Shown: positions 17,307 through 26,763 of the stretch, piece by piece
Layout of the letters: every line of letters begins with the position of its first letter
Numbering within the stretch: position 1 is the stretch's first letter
DNA from: CANIGN01 sp964538275
Lineage (GTDB): Bacteria; Bdellovibrionota; UBA2428
Direction of reading: 5' to 3'
Length of the DNA stretch: 64,000 nucleotides
Assembly: GCA_964538275.1 (NCBI GenBank)
Contig: CAZIFW010000003.1
Span: 1 to 64,000, forward strand
Notes under the pieces: generated by a model
The model's database searches: none
What the model saw: only the letters and a program-made list of their open reading frames with translations
What the model was told of the DNA's origin: nothing
Position numbers and translations under genes: made by a program

Positions 17307-18443
17307 TTAAGGGCTTTTCTTTTTAATTAAATTATTTTTTTGGAATTGGCCAGAAGCTCCAATGACTTGCAACATCCCCGACTTCTTTGAGTAACGAATT
17401 TCGTCGCCACCCATAGTGTCTTTCCCGTGTTTGAACTTGGCATTTCCTTTTAGAACTAAATAATCAGCTTTAGGGTCAAAGGTTGCTTCTTCGCATGATG
17501 CTTCGTCAATTCCACGTTTGATGTAGACTTGCCCACTTAATTTCATTTTTCTTTGAGAGCCTTGAGGCTCCGCAATTTCAAGTTTATCGGTGCTCATTTC
17601 TAGGCCTTTAGTATCAGTGAGTTTAACTTCTCCTTGAGCAAGAATCTGAGAAATTTGATTTCTGTTTTTTAAAAATAAAACAACCTCTTTACTTGATAAT
17701 CGATATTCATCAAAAAGAGCAATCACATAGGACTTGCCTGAACTTTGAAAAATAGCTTCTTCTCCGGCGCGCTTGCCTTCAATATCAAAATCGAGGGTTA
17801 AAAAATCTGAACGTAAACTTAGGTTTTGTTTTTGAAAGGCAACGTTGCCTTCAATTTGCGCCCAACCTTTTTCTGTAAAAACTTTTGCTTTGTTACCGCG
17901 TATTTTAGAAGGCGTACTGCCAACTTCTTGAGGGATAACATTAATGTTTACATTTTCATTGAAAGCAAAACTTTTAACTTTCAAATCGCCTTCAAAGCCT
18001 TTTCCCCAGCCTTGAATATAAGAAGATTTAAATTCTGGTGTGCTTTCAAATTGTACAGAATCTACAGTACTAATTTTCTCTTCTTTATGTGTGTAGTTAA
18101 CGTTGCTGGCTTGAACTAGAAAACCCTCAGGACTTTTTACTTTAGTGGCCCCTTTAAAAAAAACATCGTAACTTCCCATGTGGGCAAGAGCTTCTGAAGC
18201 TTGAATTTCGATTGGATTAGGAGAAGAGTTTTGAAAAATTTTAGTTTCTGGAGATTTAGCTTTAGCTAGTTGAGCTTCTTTGTAAATTTCTGCTTCAGGA
18301 GCAGCCATTTCAAAAAAGCGTAGATTGTTTTTACTCTGCTCGAGCTTAAATCCTGTAATTAAAACATCGGGTAATTGGGCAGGTAAACTTAAGGAAACTG
18401 CGAAAAGAGTGCCGAGCTTGGCTCGGTTTCTATCTCGTTTCAC
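17307..18443 (-). CDS. LptC/LptA (OstA)-like LPS-export protein
   Basis: 378 residues with a GTG start. The N-terminal hydrophobic signal/anchor leads into an LptC-like region (about 25-130: LITGFKLEQSKNNLRFFEMAAPEAEIY, VKSPEGFLVQASNVNYTHKEEKIS). Repeated OstA/LptA-like beta strands follow (EGNVAFQKQNLSLRSDFLTLDFD, AQGEVKLTDTKGLEMSTDKLEI, LKGNAKFKHGKDTMGGDEIRY). LptC and LptA together pass LPS from the LptB2FG transporter across the periplasm; here both appear combined in one chain. It is convergent with the cytochrome gene. An alternative is a long LptC homologue with OstA domains. Confidence 0.75.
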   Translation of the reverse strand: MKRDRNRAKLGTLFAVSLSLPAQLPDVLITGFKLEQSKNNLRFFEMAAPEAEIYKEAQLAKAKSPETKIFQNSSPNPIEIQASEALAHMGSYDVFFKGATKVKSPEGFLVQASNVNYTHKEEKISTVDSVQFESTPEFKSSYIQGWGKGFEGDLKVKSFAFNENVNINVIPQEVGSTPSKIRGNKAKVFTEKGWAQIEGNVAFQKQNLSLRSDFLTLDFDIEGKRAGEEAIFQSSGKSYVIALFDEYRLSSKEVVLFLKNRNQISQILAQGEVKLTDTKGLEMSTDKLEIAEPQGSQRKMKLSGQVYIKRGIDEASCEEATFDPKADYLVLKGNAKFKHGKDTMGGDEIRYSKKSGMLQVIGASGQFQKNNLIKKKSP

Positions 18444-18461
18444 GCTTCAGAACCAAACCGA

Positions 18462-18737
18462 TTAATGAGTTCTAACAAACTTAGCTTTTTGTCTGTTAAA
18501 CCAGTCTCTGAATTTGTCGTAAGACTCGCTTAGTTCAAGCAAGTTGTCCAAGTGAAGGTAGTCTGTACGATTAGTGATTTTTTCTTTGTTTTCGTTGTAA
18601 TAAGAAAACTCATCTTGATTGAGTTCTACAGCTTCAACCCACGACTTGATTGCGTCTTTGAGCCATTGTGGAACCATGCGAAGATCTGCTTCGCGGGTAT
18701 AGTTGATAAGCTCTTGTTTGATGTCGTGCTGGTCCAT
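18462..18737 (-). CDS. Conserved-looking small protein, function unknown
   Basis: 91 residues from the ATG at 18737 (MDQHDIKQELINY); the in-frame ATG at 18854 would add 39 Arg/Pro-rich residues that look non-coding. The protein is helical, acidic to neutral, and rich in Trp, Tyr, Asn and Glu, without a signal peptide or membrane span. No family was recognised. It is divergent from rsmH and lies upstream of the LptC-like gene on the same strand, 18 bp apart, so the two probably share a transcript. Confidence 0.55.
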   Translation of the reverse strand: MDQHDIKQELINYTREADLRMVPQWLKDAIKSWVEAVELNQDEFSYYNENKEKITNRTDYLHLDNLLELSESYDKFRDWFNRQKAKFVRTH

Positions 18738-18872
18738 GCCTAAAAGGTTAGTCTGCGGCTTTTCGGTGTGCAATGGAAAAGGCCTTTTTTTTACACGAGC
18801 TTGCGGGGTGGGACAACTTTGCAAGCGACGAGAACTCTTGGGGAATCGGGTCATGACTGCTAGGGTAAATCT

Positions 18873-19754
18873 GTGAGCGAAACTCTAAAGCATTATTCCG
18901 TAATGCTGCCTGAAATTTTGGATTTTTTACCCCCTATTGAGAATGGATCGTTACTCGATGTTACCGCAGGGGGGGGCGGGCATTTTTTTGAAATCTTAAA
19001 AGCAAAGCCCGGTTGGAAGGGGCAATGTTGGGACCGCGATCCCGATGCTTTGGCTCGTATTAACGCAGCGGGCCGTGGCTTTGAGTCTCGTTTTAAGTTT
19101 TTTCAGCAAACTTTTGGAACAGGGCCCTCAGTGGGGCACGAACCTTTTGATTATATTTTAGCTGATTTGGGCATATCCTCTTTTCAGTTAGATGATCCAA
19201 CGCGTGGATTGAGCTTCCACTCCATGGCTCCTTTAGATTTTAGAATGAACCCTCAGCAGGGGGCACCTTTTACCGAGTGGGTTAAAGGTAAAAAGTTAAG
19301 TGAGCTTGAAGATATATTGGTGATGTACGGCGAAGAGTTGCGTGCAAAAAAAATTGCGCAAAAAATTGTCGATATGAGCCCTGAGTTTTTTGTCAGTGCA
19401 AAGTCTTTTGCGGATGAATTGATGAAACAACTCAACATGCGTATTAAAAAAAATGAGTCTCATCCTCTAACTCGTGTCTTTCAGGCTTTAAGAATTGCAG
19501 TAAACGGCGAGTTGAGTGAACTCGAAGCGTTGCTGAAGTGGGCTCCGCCTGCATTGAGTGTGGGTGGACGACTTTCAATTATTAGTTTTCATTCTTTAGA
19601 AGATAGAAAAGTAAAACGAGCCTTTTTGTCGTGGCAAGAAAAAGGCTACAGAATTTTGACGGACAAAGCTCTGACTCCATCTGAGCAAGAAGTCCATGAA
19701 AATACTCGCTCTCGCAGTGCTAAACTAAGAGTACTGGAGAGGGTGAGTGACTAA
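18873..19754 (+). CDS. rsmH: 16S rRNA (cytosine1402-N4)-methyltransferase
   Basis: 293 residues with a GTG start. Class I methyltransferase with the SAM-binding motif DVTAGGGGHF (about 29-38), DYILADLGISSFQLDD (family signature) and the C-terminal IISFHSLEDRKVKRAF. RsmH methylates C1402 of 16S rRNA and is commonly the first or second gene of the division-cell wall cluster. Here it starts the cluster; mraZ is not present upstream. Its end overlaps the ftsL-like gene by 8 bp. Confidence 0.95.
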   Translation: MSETLKHYSVMLPEILDFLPPIENGSLLDVTAGGGGHFFEILKAKPGWKGQCWDRDPDALARINAAGRGFESRFKFFQQTFGTGPSVGHEPFDYILADLGISSFQLDDPTRGLSFHSMAPLDFRMNPQQGAPFTEWVKGKKLSELEDILVMYGEELRAKKIAQKIVDMSPEFFVSAKSFADELMKQLNMRIKKNESHPLTRVFQALRIAVNGELSELEALLKWAPPALSVGGRLSIISFHSLEDRKVKRAFLSWQEKGYRILTDKALTPSEQEVHENTRSRSAKLRVLERVSD

Positions 19755-20028
19755 AGAACTGCTGCATTTTCGTATTTTTCTACTCGGGTTATTTATTTTT
19801 CTCATTGTAGTTTTTCATATCAATGTGCGTATTCAAGTGGTGAGTTTAGGTTACGAGTTATCGGGCCTAAGAAGTGAGCTTGATCGAATGAAAAAACGTG
19901 AATGGGAAACTCAACTTCAGAAAGAAAGCCTCATGAGCGCGAAAGCTCTTTTGAAACTTTTAAAGCACCCACGTTATGCCAGTTTCCAGCTCGCAAAGCC
20001 TGAGCAGATTGTTTTTATTCGGAAATAA
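19747..20028 (+). CDS. ftsL: FtsL-like cell division protein
   Basis: 93 residues, GTG start overlapping the rsmH stop. One membrane span (about 8-28) is followed by a heptad-rich helix (VSLGYELSGLRSELDRMKKREWETQL), which is the bitopic coiled-coil layout of FtsL. The position between rsmH and ftsI is the canonical ftsL slot. FtsL links FtsB/FtsQ to FtsW/FtsI at the septum. Sequence similarity in this family is low, so the call relies on topology and order. Confidence 0.8.
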   Translation: MTKELLHFRIFLLGLFIFLIVVFHINVRIQVVSLGYELSGLRSELDRMKKREWETQLQKESLMSAKALLKLLKHPRYASFQLAKPEQIVFIRK

Positions 20029-20030
20029 TT

Positions 20031-21989
20031 ATGATGAGGAAACGGCTGCAATTTTTTCGTCTCGTTGTTGTGTGCGGACTCTGTGTAGTTTTTTTTAGAG
20101 TTCTACAGGTTCAGATTTTCTATAGCGATCGATTAGAGAAGTGGGCTAAGTCTCAAGAACGAGATATTAATCTAAAGGGGCAGCGAGGAAAGATACGTGA
20201 CAGACGTGGTAGAGATTTAGCTATTTCTGTAGAGACCTTAAGTTTTTTTGCAGATCCATCGGAAGTTGAAAATATAAAAAAGTTTTCAAAAAAAGTATCT
20301 ACTTTAATCGACATGCCTGAGTCTGAGGTCGCAGCTAAAATAAAGCAGAATAAGACGCGTCGTTTTGTTTGGCTAAAGCGTCAGGTTGACCGAAAAACTC
20401 GCTTAGCTTTTGAAGCGCAAAAAAAGCGCACTATCGAAGGCTTTGGTGTCATTCGTGAGTTTAGAAGAGAATATCCACACAAGGATTTGCTCTCTCAAGT
20501 TTTAGGACGTGTCTCTATTGATGGAGACGGCATTGAAGGAATTGAGCGCGACTATGAAAAAACTCTACAGGGTGGAGTTTCTGTTGTGACGATACCTCGA
20601 GATGCTCGTGGAAGACTTTTTTACGTAGATAAAGATCAACTTTTAAGTAAGGGCGAAGCGGGTAAAGATGTAGATTTAACTATCGATTTACACTTACAAA
20701 GTTTGGCGGAAAGTACAGTAGATGAATACAAAAGAAAATACTCTGCGGATAGCGCACTTGCTTTAGTCGTTGATCCATATACAGGCGAGATTTTAGTTTG
20801 GGCTCAAGCTCCACGTTTAAACAAAAACAATGTTTCTATGAGAAATTTTGCAGCAACGGACCCAATCGAGCCAGGGAGTGTGATCAAGCCCCTAGTTATG
20901 TCGTGGGGTTTAGAGCGAAATGTGGTGCATGAGAAAACCATCATAGAAATTCCAGGTGGAACAATTCAAGTAGCTGATAAATTGTTTAAAGATTTAGGAG
21001 ATAAAAGAAGAGAGAAATTCACTCCAGAAGATATTTTAAAATATTCCAGTAACATTGGTGCTATTCGCATAGGGCAACGTTTGGGATTTAAAGATCTTTG
21101 GAGCTTATTCGAAAAAGTAGGTTTTCTTGAAAAAAGTGGAATAAATATTTCAGGGGAATCTCGAGGAATTATTCGAAAGCCTCGTGATGTACAAATTGTA
21201 GAACAGTCCACGATGTCTTTTGGTCAGGGATTTGCAGTGACTCCACTACAAGTGGCTCGAGCTTTCACAGTCTTGGCGGGTGATGGGCATTTAAGAACTT
21301 TAAAAATTGATCGTCATGCACCTATGGACGAGCATCCAGAGAAAGTATTTCTAAACCCCAAAACTCTTCCACGTATTCGCAAGCTCATGGAAGCCGCGTT
21401 GTCGGACGGCGGAACGGCCATGCAAGCACGTGTTGAGGGATATCAAATCGCAGGTAAAACGGGAACGTCTCAGAAGTCCATTGGTAAAAAAGGATATTCT
21501 GCGGATAATTATTGGACTTCTTTTGTGGGTTTCCTTCCCAGTGAAGATCCAAAATATTTAATTTACGTTGCACTCGACAGTCCAAAGGGCGATGCCAATA
21601 CGGGTGGACGAACGGCTGCGCCACTCTTTTCTGAAATAGCTCGACTCTGTTTGCGAAATGAAGAACCTATGATGCCAACTTTGAGTCCAAATTCGGAAAC
21701 TCTACCAACCCAAAGTCCCGTCTTAAGGGAGCTTGCGCAATCAGTTAAAGAATTAGACTCTTCAACTGAGATGGCTTTGATAACTGAAGAAGAAAATAAA
21801 GAGAATGAAGAGCTCTCCGATTTGGTTCCTAATTTTGTTGGTAAACACTTAAAGCAAGCAATTCAAAGCGGAGATCAGCAAGGATTAGATATTACACTTA
21901 AAGGCCAAGGGCACTTTGTTAAACATCAATATCCTCCCGCAGGAAGTTACATAAGAAAAAGCCGCCAACTTGTTCTCTTCTTGAAGTAG
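20031..21989 (+). CDS. ftsI: Septal peptidoglycan transpeptidase FtsI (PBP3) with a C-terminal PASTA domain
   Basis: 652 residues. An N-terminal membrane anchor (about 9-28) and a pedestal with GKIRDRRGRDLA lead to the transpeptidase domain with SxxK (PGSVIKPLV, about residue 284), SxN (SSN, about 340) and KTGTS (about 475). The C-terminal 60 residues (VPNFVGKHLKQA...) form a PASTA domain, which is more usual in Gram-positives and delta-proteobacteria. The enzyme cross-links septal murein with FtsW. It begins 3 bp after the ftsL-like stop. Confidence 0.93.
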   Translation: MMRKRLQFFRLVVVCGLCVVFFRVLQVQIFYSDRLEKWAKSQERDINLKGQRGKIRDRRGRDLAISVETLSFFADPSEVENIKKFSKKVSTLIDMPESEVAAKIKQNKTRRFVWLKRQVDRKTRLAFEAQKKRTIEGFGVIREFRREYPHKDLLSQVLGRVSIDGDGIEGIERDYEKTLQGGVSVVTIPRDARGRLFYVDKDQLLSKGEAGKDVDLTIDLHLQSLAESTVDEYKRKYSADSALALVVDPYTGEILVWAQAPRLNKNNVSMRNFAATDPIEPGSVIKPLVMSWGLERNVVHEKTIIEIPGGTIQVADKLFKDLGDKRREKFTPEDILKYSSNIGAIRIGQRLGFKDLWSLFEKVGFLEKSGINISGESRGIIRKPRDVQIVEQSTMSFGQGFAVTPLQVARAFTVLAGDGHLRTLKIDRHAPMDEHPEKVFLNPKTLPRIRKLMEAALSDGGTAMQARVEGYQIAGKTGTSQKSIGKKGYSADNYWTSFVGFLPSEDPKYLIYVALDSPKGDANTGGRTAAPLFSEIARLCLRNEEPMMPTLSPNSETLPTQSPVLRELAQSVKELDSSTEMALITEEENKENEELSDLVPNFVGKHLKQAIQSGDQQGLDITLKGQGHFVKHQYPPAGSYIRKSRQLVLFLK

Positions 21990-22031
21990 GAGTAATTTTT
22001 AACTTAGAGAAATTAAAATGAGAGTTAAAAC

Positions 22032-23438
22032 GTGAAAGTCGAAAAATTCCCGCACATACTTCATAACGGAAAAGAACTTGTTTGGGATATTCGGCAAAAA
22101 GTTGAAAATCCTCAAATTGTTATTCGAAAAAATATTGATTCTGAAAGTGAAAAACAACTGAAGAGCCTTGCTCCATCTGTTCTTATTGAATGCAAAGACT
22201 TTCCTTCCTTTGGCGAATGGTGTGCGGAATTGGTAGGCAATCCCTCTGAAAAATTAAAGATTATTGGGGTAGTAGGCACGAATGGTAAAACAACTACCGC
22301 GGCTCTTTTGCGTTATCTCTTAGTCGAAGAAGGTAAACGTGTTCTAGAGATTGGTACACTGGGAGCAATGTTATGGGCTCCCAATAACAATAAAGAAGCT
22401 CTATGGAGTGAATATACGGGCTTTACTTCTCCGGATGCTCCTACTTTACAAGATTTATTAAAGCAGGCCGTTGCGGAACATGTTTCTTATGTCGTTATGG
22501 AAGTTACTAGTCATGCGATTGCGTTAGGGCGCGTGGAGGGTGTGGAGTTTGATGCCGGTATTTTTTTAAATCTCTCTCAAGATCATTTAGATTTTCATAA
22601 GACTCTTGAAGAGTATAAACGTGTTAAAAAAAGTTTTTTCTTAGAGCATTTAAAAAAACAAAAAGTAAAAAAAGATCCCTACATCATAATCAATGCAAAT
22701 GATATGGCGGGAGCAGAGTTGTCCTATGCTCTTCGCACGGCAGATGATCCCACTTCACATGTCTTGCTCAAGAGATGGGAAGGCTACGATGTTGATGAAG
22801 AGTCTTTAGAACTGAGTATTACTTTGCATAAAAAAGAGTATTTTCCCATCGTGGGTCACTTTCAGGCAGAGAATTTGCTTTCAGCATCCATGACGGTTGC
22901 GGCTCTCTTGGATTTAAATAATGTAGAAACTCTTTTAAAACTTAAAAAATTTCCAGGTCTTCCAGGGCGTATGGAAATAGTGAATGTCACACACAGAGGT
23001 GAGCGCAGAAGTTTTATAGTGGACTTTGCTCATACTCCCGATGCTTTGGATAAGAACTTAAAGACCTTAAAGACGGGTCTTAAAAAAGGTCGTCTATGGC
23101 TACTCTTTGGCTGTGGTGGCGATAGGGATAAAACCAAGCGACCCATCATGGGACAAATCGCTGCTAAGTATGCCGATGAAATCGTGGTTACTTCTGACAA
23201 TCCTCGCAGTGAAGACCCAGATCTTATAATCCAAGAGATCGTCGCCCCCTTGGAGGCTTCCGGAAAGCCTTTTAAGGCTATTACACTACGAAAAGAGGCC
23301 ATGCTTTATTGCATGGAAAACATGTCTAAGGACGATATTTGTTTGGTTGCTGGGCGTGGACATGAAGAATTTCAGATAATTGGCGATCAAAAACTGCCGT
23401 TCCGCGATGCAGACGTATTAAAAAGCTTGAGTTGCTAG
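22032..23438 (+). CDS. murE: UDP-MurNAc-L-Ala-D-Glu:meso-diaminopimelate ligase
   Basis: 468 residues, GTG start. The Mur ligase P-loop GTNGKTTT is at about 82-89, and the central-domain motifs TSPDAPT and EVTSHAI are present. The C-terminal domain carries DNPRSEDP, whose DNPR motif selects meso-diaminopimelate over lysine, consistent with a Gram-negative wall. It adds the third residue to the peptidoglycan stem. murF, mraY and later cluster genes do not follow; the next gene is unrelated, so the cluster is broken here. The N-terminal domain is slightly short. Confidence 0.95.
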   Translation: MKVEKFPHILHNGKELVWDIRQKVENPQIVIRKNIDSESEKQLKSLAPSVLIECKDFPSFGEWCAELVGNPSEKLKIIGVVGTNGKTTTAALLRYLLVEEGKRVLEIGTLGAMLWAPNNNKEALWSEYTGFTSPDAPTLQDLLKQAVAEHVSYVVMEVTSHAIALGRVEGVEFDAGIFLNLSQDHLDFHKTLEEYKRVKKSFFLEHLKKQKVKKDPYIIINANDMAGAELSYALRTADDPTSHVLLKRWEGYDVDEESLELSITLHKKEYFPIVGHFQAENLLSASMTVAALLDLNNVETLLKLKKFPGLPGRMEIVNVTHRGERRSFIVDFAHTPDALDKNLKTLKTGLKKGRLWLLFGCGGDRDKTKRPIMGQIAAKYADEIVVTSDNPRSEDPDLIIQEIVAPLEASGKPFKAITLRKEAMLYCMENMSKDDICLVAGRGHEEFQIIGDQKLPFRDADVLKSLSC

Positions 23439-23562
23439 AAGATTTAAGGATTTTAAACTTTCGGTTGATTTGAGAGTGTTTTAACAAGACAGAGTCACGT
23501 GGTGCAGACTAGCTTAGCGAGGATGAGGCGGATGGAGTCGGGTGGATTTGGAACGTTAAGGC

Positions 23563-24828
23563 TTGAATGACTTCAGAAATAGAACTCGGATAAGAGTTCT
23601 AAAAGAATTATGGAACGATTATCATTCCCAAGAGGGATGGTACCAATTTGATCGTTGGGTTGATCGTCAGTTCAAAAGCAATCCTGCATTTGGAAAGAGA
23701 GACCGCAAGTGGTATTCGCAGTACCTCTTCGCGGCTTTTCGATATGCCGAACTGGCCTTTGCCGTTCTAGGACAAAGAATAAAAAATTACTCAGATAAAG
23801 ATGTTAAGGCGCGCTTCTTAAGATGCAATACAGATGCTTTTTGGGCAATAATCGAAGAGCGTGCAGCTTTTGAAGAACGGGCCTTCCCAGACGATATAAA
23901 AGAACATAAAGACAAGCTTTTAGAGTTTAAAGACAATGCTGCTCTCTGGGCAGGTTTACCTATGTCATGGATGCCTTACATTGAAGAGCGCATAGAAACC
24001 TCTGGGTGGAGTCAAGAACAGGGCGAGCGCTTTATAGCCTATCTCGGTGAAAAAGCTCCTCTATGGATTCGAATGAATCAAATAGATCAGTTGGAGGATC
24101 TTAAAAAAGAACTCGCTCATGAAAATATTAAAGTTGTAGATGAAGATGCTGAAGCTCTTTGTTTAGAGGGCAACAAATCCCTGTATGCTTTGGAATCATT
24201 TAATAAAGGCGCTTTTGAAATACAAGATTGGGCCAGTCAACAAATAGTCAAAGTTGCTGAGTTTAAGGGACTAAAAAGAGTTTGGGATGCGTGTGCCGGT
24301 GCTGGCGGAAAAAGTTTGCAAATTGCATTCTTAATGCGCAATAAGGGCTTGCTTTATTCCAGCGATATCAGAGCTTTCAAATTAGAAGAACTGAGACGAC
24401 GTGCTAAACGCGATAATTTTCAAAACATTCGAACTTTTGAATGGAATGGAGATTTACCTGATTGGGATAAGCTTCCTGAAGTTAAAAACGGTTTGTTTGA
24501 TCTTGTTGTAGTGGATGCTCCTTGTTCTTCGAGTGGAGTTCTACGACGAAATCCAGAGCTAAGATACAAGCTCACTCCAGATGCATTAGATGATTTAAAG
24601 AAATTACAACTGAAAATTCTCCACAACGCCTCTACTAGCGTTAAAGAGGGTGGGTATCTATGCTACGGAACTTGTAGCTTCTTTGTTCAAGAAAACGAAA
24701 CTATCGTAAACGAGTTTTCCAAAAAAAATTCACGCTTTGAACTTGTTGTTCAAAAAATGCATGGCATGCCAGAGCGAAACGCTGATGCAACATTTAGCGC
24801 GTTATGGAAACGGGTTGCTGCCGAATAG
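23563..24828 (+). CDS. RsmB/NSUN-family RNA m5C methyltransferase
   Basis: 421 residues, TTG start. It has an N-terminal helical NusB-like region, then a methyltransferase domain with DACAGAGGKSLQIA (SAM motif I, about 245-258), VVDAPCSSSGVLRRNPE (motif IV with the catalytic PCS Cys) and YGTCSFFVQENE (motif VI Cys, as in TCS). These two Cys residues define RNA m5C methyltransferases such as RsmB, which acts on 16S rRNA C967; the exact target is uncertain. Its last 35 bp overlap the convergent lipoprotein gene. Confidence 0.9.
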   Translation: MNDFRNRTRIRVLKELWNDYHSQEGWYQFDRWVDRQFKSNPAFGKRDRKWYSQYLFAAFRYAELAFAVLGQRIKNYSDKDVKARFLRCNTDAFWAIIEERAAFEERAFPDDIKEHKDKLLEFKDNAALWAGLPMSWMPYIEERIETSGWSQEQGERFIAYLGEKAPLWIRMNQIDQLEDLKKELAHENIKVVDEDAEALCLEGNKSLYALESFNKGAFEIQDWASQQIVKVAEFKGLKRVWDACAGAGGKSLQIAFLMRNKGLLYSSDIRAFKLEELRRRAKRDNFQNIRTFEWNGDLPDWDKLPEVKNGLFDLVVVDAPCSSSGVLRRNPELRYKLTPDALDDLKKLQLKILHNASTSVKEGGYLCYGTCSFFVQENETIVNEFSKKNSRFELVVQKMHGMPERNADATFSALWKRVAAE

Positions 24829-26659
24829 TTTGCGCTCCGTTGTTTCGCAATCTTAATTCTTCGGCTCGTTTTTTAGCTTCTTCGTCTTCTCGTTTTTTCT
24901 TAGCTTCATCTGTTTCAAATGGAGCTGGTGAAGGCGTAGGGGGTGTGGCTGCTGCAACCGGAGAGTAGACACAGCGAGCTTCAAATTGATTGTGAGTTTT
25001 TAAAGGTTCACTTTGAGTTTTCTCAATTGATTGAGCATCGCTATGAAAAAGTTCTTTCCAGAGAGATCGTACCTGAAGGGATTGAGTAACTTCGCTTTGA
25101 CTCTCAAGACGCTTCATACCTAAACGTGCGCAATATTTTTCAATAATCAGGGCAATTTCTTTTCGTTGAGCGTCCTTGATCTCTTTTTTCTTAGATTGAA
25201 AAGATGGCTCATCTAAATTTTCTGGATTAGCGGGTGCCAATATGTAAACAGGCTGAAGAATACGTGTATGGCGTTTGATGTAGCCACTTGAGAGTCCACC
25301 CATTGGAATGAGTGCGCGACAGATTGCGAGTTTGTCGCTAGCAATTTCTTCAAAGTGCCATGTTTCTTCTGGATTACTGATTCCCCAGTTTTCTAAATAT
25401 TCGTTGGATTCTTGGTCTTCAGCGAGTTCTTCTGAGTAACAAGAACGATCTCTCACGAGTGTAATGATTTTAATTTTATCGGCTTGAACGTTTGTGCTTC
25501 CGGCTACAACTTGATCTCGAATAAATTTCTCTAAATTTTCTAAACTTCCAAAAGAGTGTGGCCATTTGCCCTCTAAGTGATAGTTGTCGCCTAGGCGAGC
25601 TCTTTCTAAAGCAATGGTTTGTGCTTCGCGAGCTTGTTGAATGGCTGCCATGTGAGTTTTATGTGAGTTTTCAAGACCATTTTGTCCTAGTTCAGAGAAG
25701 TTTCCTAAAAAACTAAGAGAGCTTTCAGGGTAGGGATCACCTTCTTCGGGCATCTTCTCAGAATCTCCCTCAATATCTAAAGGGTTTGATTTATTTTCTT
25801 TAAAGTTCAAAGCAAGCTTGTTGAGAGAGTACTCAAACTTTTTTGCTGAATGATTCATAACAAAGCTTCGAGCATCTGCGAGGTTTCTTATGTAGGGATG
25901 AAAAGCCGATAAGATGATATATGATTCGAGGTCAACAACTGCAATAGTTCCGGATAGAGACTTGGTGGGGCCATAATATTTTTTCTGAATACCAGTGGCA
26001 GTACTATTGAAAGCAAAAAGCAGGGGGCCTTGCGCGGAATCTACAACAACCGTTCCAAGATTTATTGAGTTTGGTGTAACAATAACTGCAAGTTTTTGAG
26101 CTCTAATATCTTTTTGTGGGTAAAGTTGTGCCCAAACTAAAATGAGCAATTTAGTAAAGGCATAGGAATTTGAGGTTTTGTTAACGATTGGATTAAAAGC
26201 GGAATTGGCTTCTTTAGAGAAGCTTAAAGGCAAATCTGTTTTTTCTACTTCACTTTGAATGTATTTTTCTAAACTAAGTTTTAAATTCTCAAGACTATTA
26301 GATTTAAGTTTTAATATGAGTTCTTTAGAGAATTCTTTAATACTCCCTTTTTGAAGGCTGTTGTTTTTGTTTTTTTCTTCAATTTGGGGATCTATGTTTA
26401 AATTTTGTGCTTCTAGTTTTGAGCGTTCTTGAATAAATAAGTTATCTACTAATTGATCAAGAATTTTAGGTTGATATGCAAGTTTAAATTCGGCTGCAAG
26501 TGCTTTGGTTTCAGCGTTGGCCTCATCAGAAATTTCAAGAGGCATTTGCTCATAAGGAATTTTATGTTCTTTTTTCTTGTAGCCGCAAGAATTGAGCAAA
26601 ATAAAACTCATAAGGGTAAGATTTATTGACTTGAAAAAGAGTTTAGAGTTTTTGCCCAT
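24794..26659 (-). CDS. Large lipoprotein, function unknown
   Basis: About 621 residues from the ATG at 26659 (MGKNSKLFF); an upstream start at 26716 would add 19 residues before the signal peptide. A lipobox FILLNSC (Cys about residue 25) marks a lipoprotein. The mature chain is hydrophilic with charged helical segments, many Glu/Lys/Gln and no recognised catalytic motif. The C-terminus is Pro/Ala-rich, then Lys/Glu/Arg-rich (DEAKKKREDEEAKKRAEEL). It is convergent with and overlaps the m5C methyltransferase gene. It could be an envelope structural or secretion protein. Confidence 0.6.
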   Translation of the reverse strand: MGKNSKLFFKSINLTLMSFILLNSCGYKKKEHKIPYEQMPLEISDEANAETKALAAEFKLAYQPKILDQLVDNLFIQERSKLEAQNLNIDPQIEEKNKNNSLQKGSIKEFSKELILKLKSNSLENLKLSLEKYIQSEVEKTDLPLSFSKEANSAFNPIVNKTSNSYAFTKLLILVWAQLYPQKDIRAQKLAVIVTPNSINLGTVVVDSAQGPLLFAFNSTATGIQKKYYGPTKSLSGTIAVVDLESYIILSAFHPYIRNLADARSFVMNHSAKKFEYSLNKLALNFKENKSNPLDIEGDSEKMPEEGDPYPESSLSFLGNFSELGQNGLENSHKTHMAAIQQAREAQTIALERARLGDNYHLEGKWPHSFGSLENLEKFIRDQVVAGSTNVQADKIKIITLVRDRSCYSEELAEDQESNEYLENWGISNPEETWHFEEIASDKLAICRALIPMGGLSSGYIKRHTRILQPVYILAPANPENLDEPSFQSKKKEIKDAQRKEIALIIEKYCARLGMKRLESQSEVTQSLQVRSLWKELFHSDAQSIEKTQSEPLKTHNQFEARCVYSPVAAATPPTPSPAPFETDEAKKKREDEEAKKRAEELRLRNNGAQTIRQQPVSITR

Positions 26660-26763
26660 AAGAATTCCAGTAAGCTTCGGAGACCATGCAGATTCCATAC
26701 CAGAAATAAGTGCCATGGCTTTGGCTTTAAGTCGAGAATGACTTCGAATTGGCTGTCTAGAAG

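Noticed and set aside
17584..17591. ACCGATAA on the minus strand inside the LptC-like gene
   Set aside because: Within coding sequence and not followed by a gene start; treated as chance.
23439..23562. 124-bp gap between murE and the m5C methyltransferase gene, checked for a tRNA or small RNA
   Set aside because: No cloverleaf, terminator or promoter could be supported by eye.
25476..25483. Perfect GCCGATAA on the minus strand
   Set aside because: It lies inside the large lipoprotein gene and has no -35 match at sigma-28 spacing; expected by chance.
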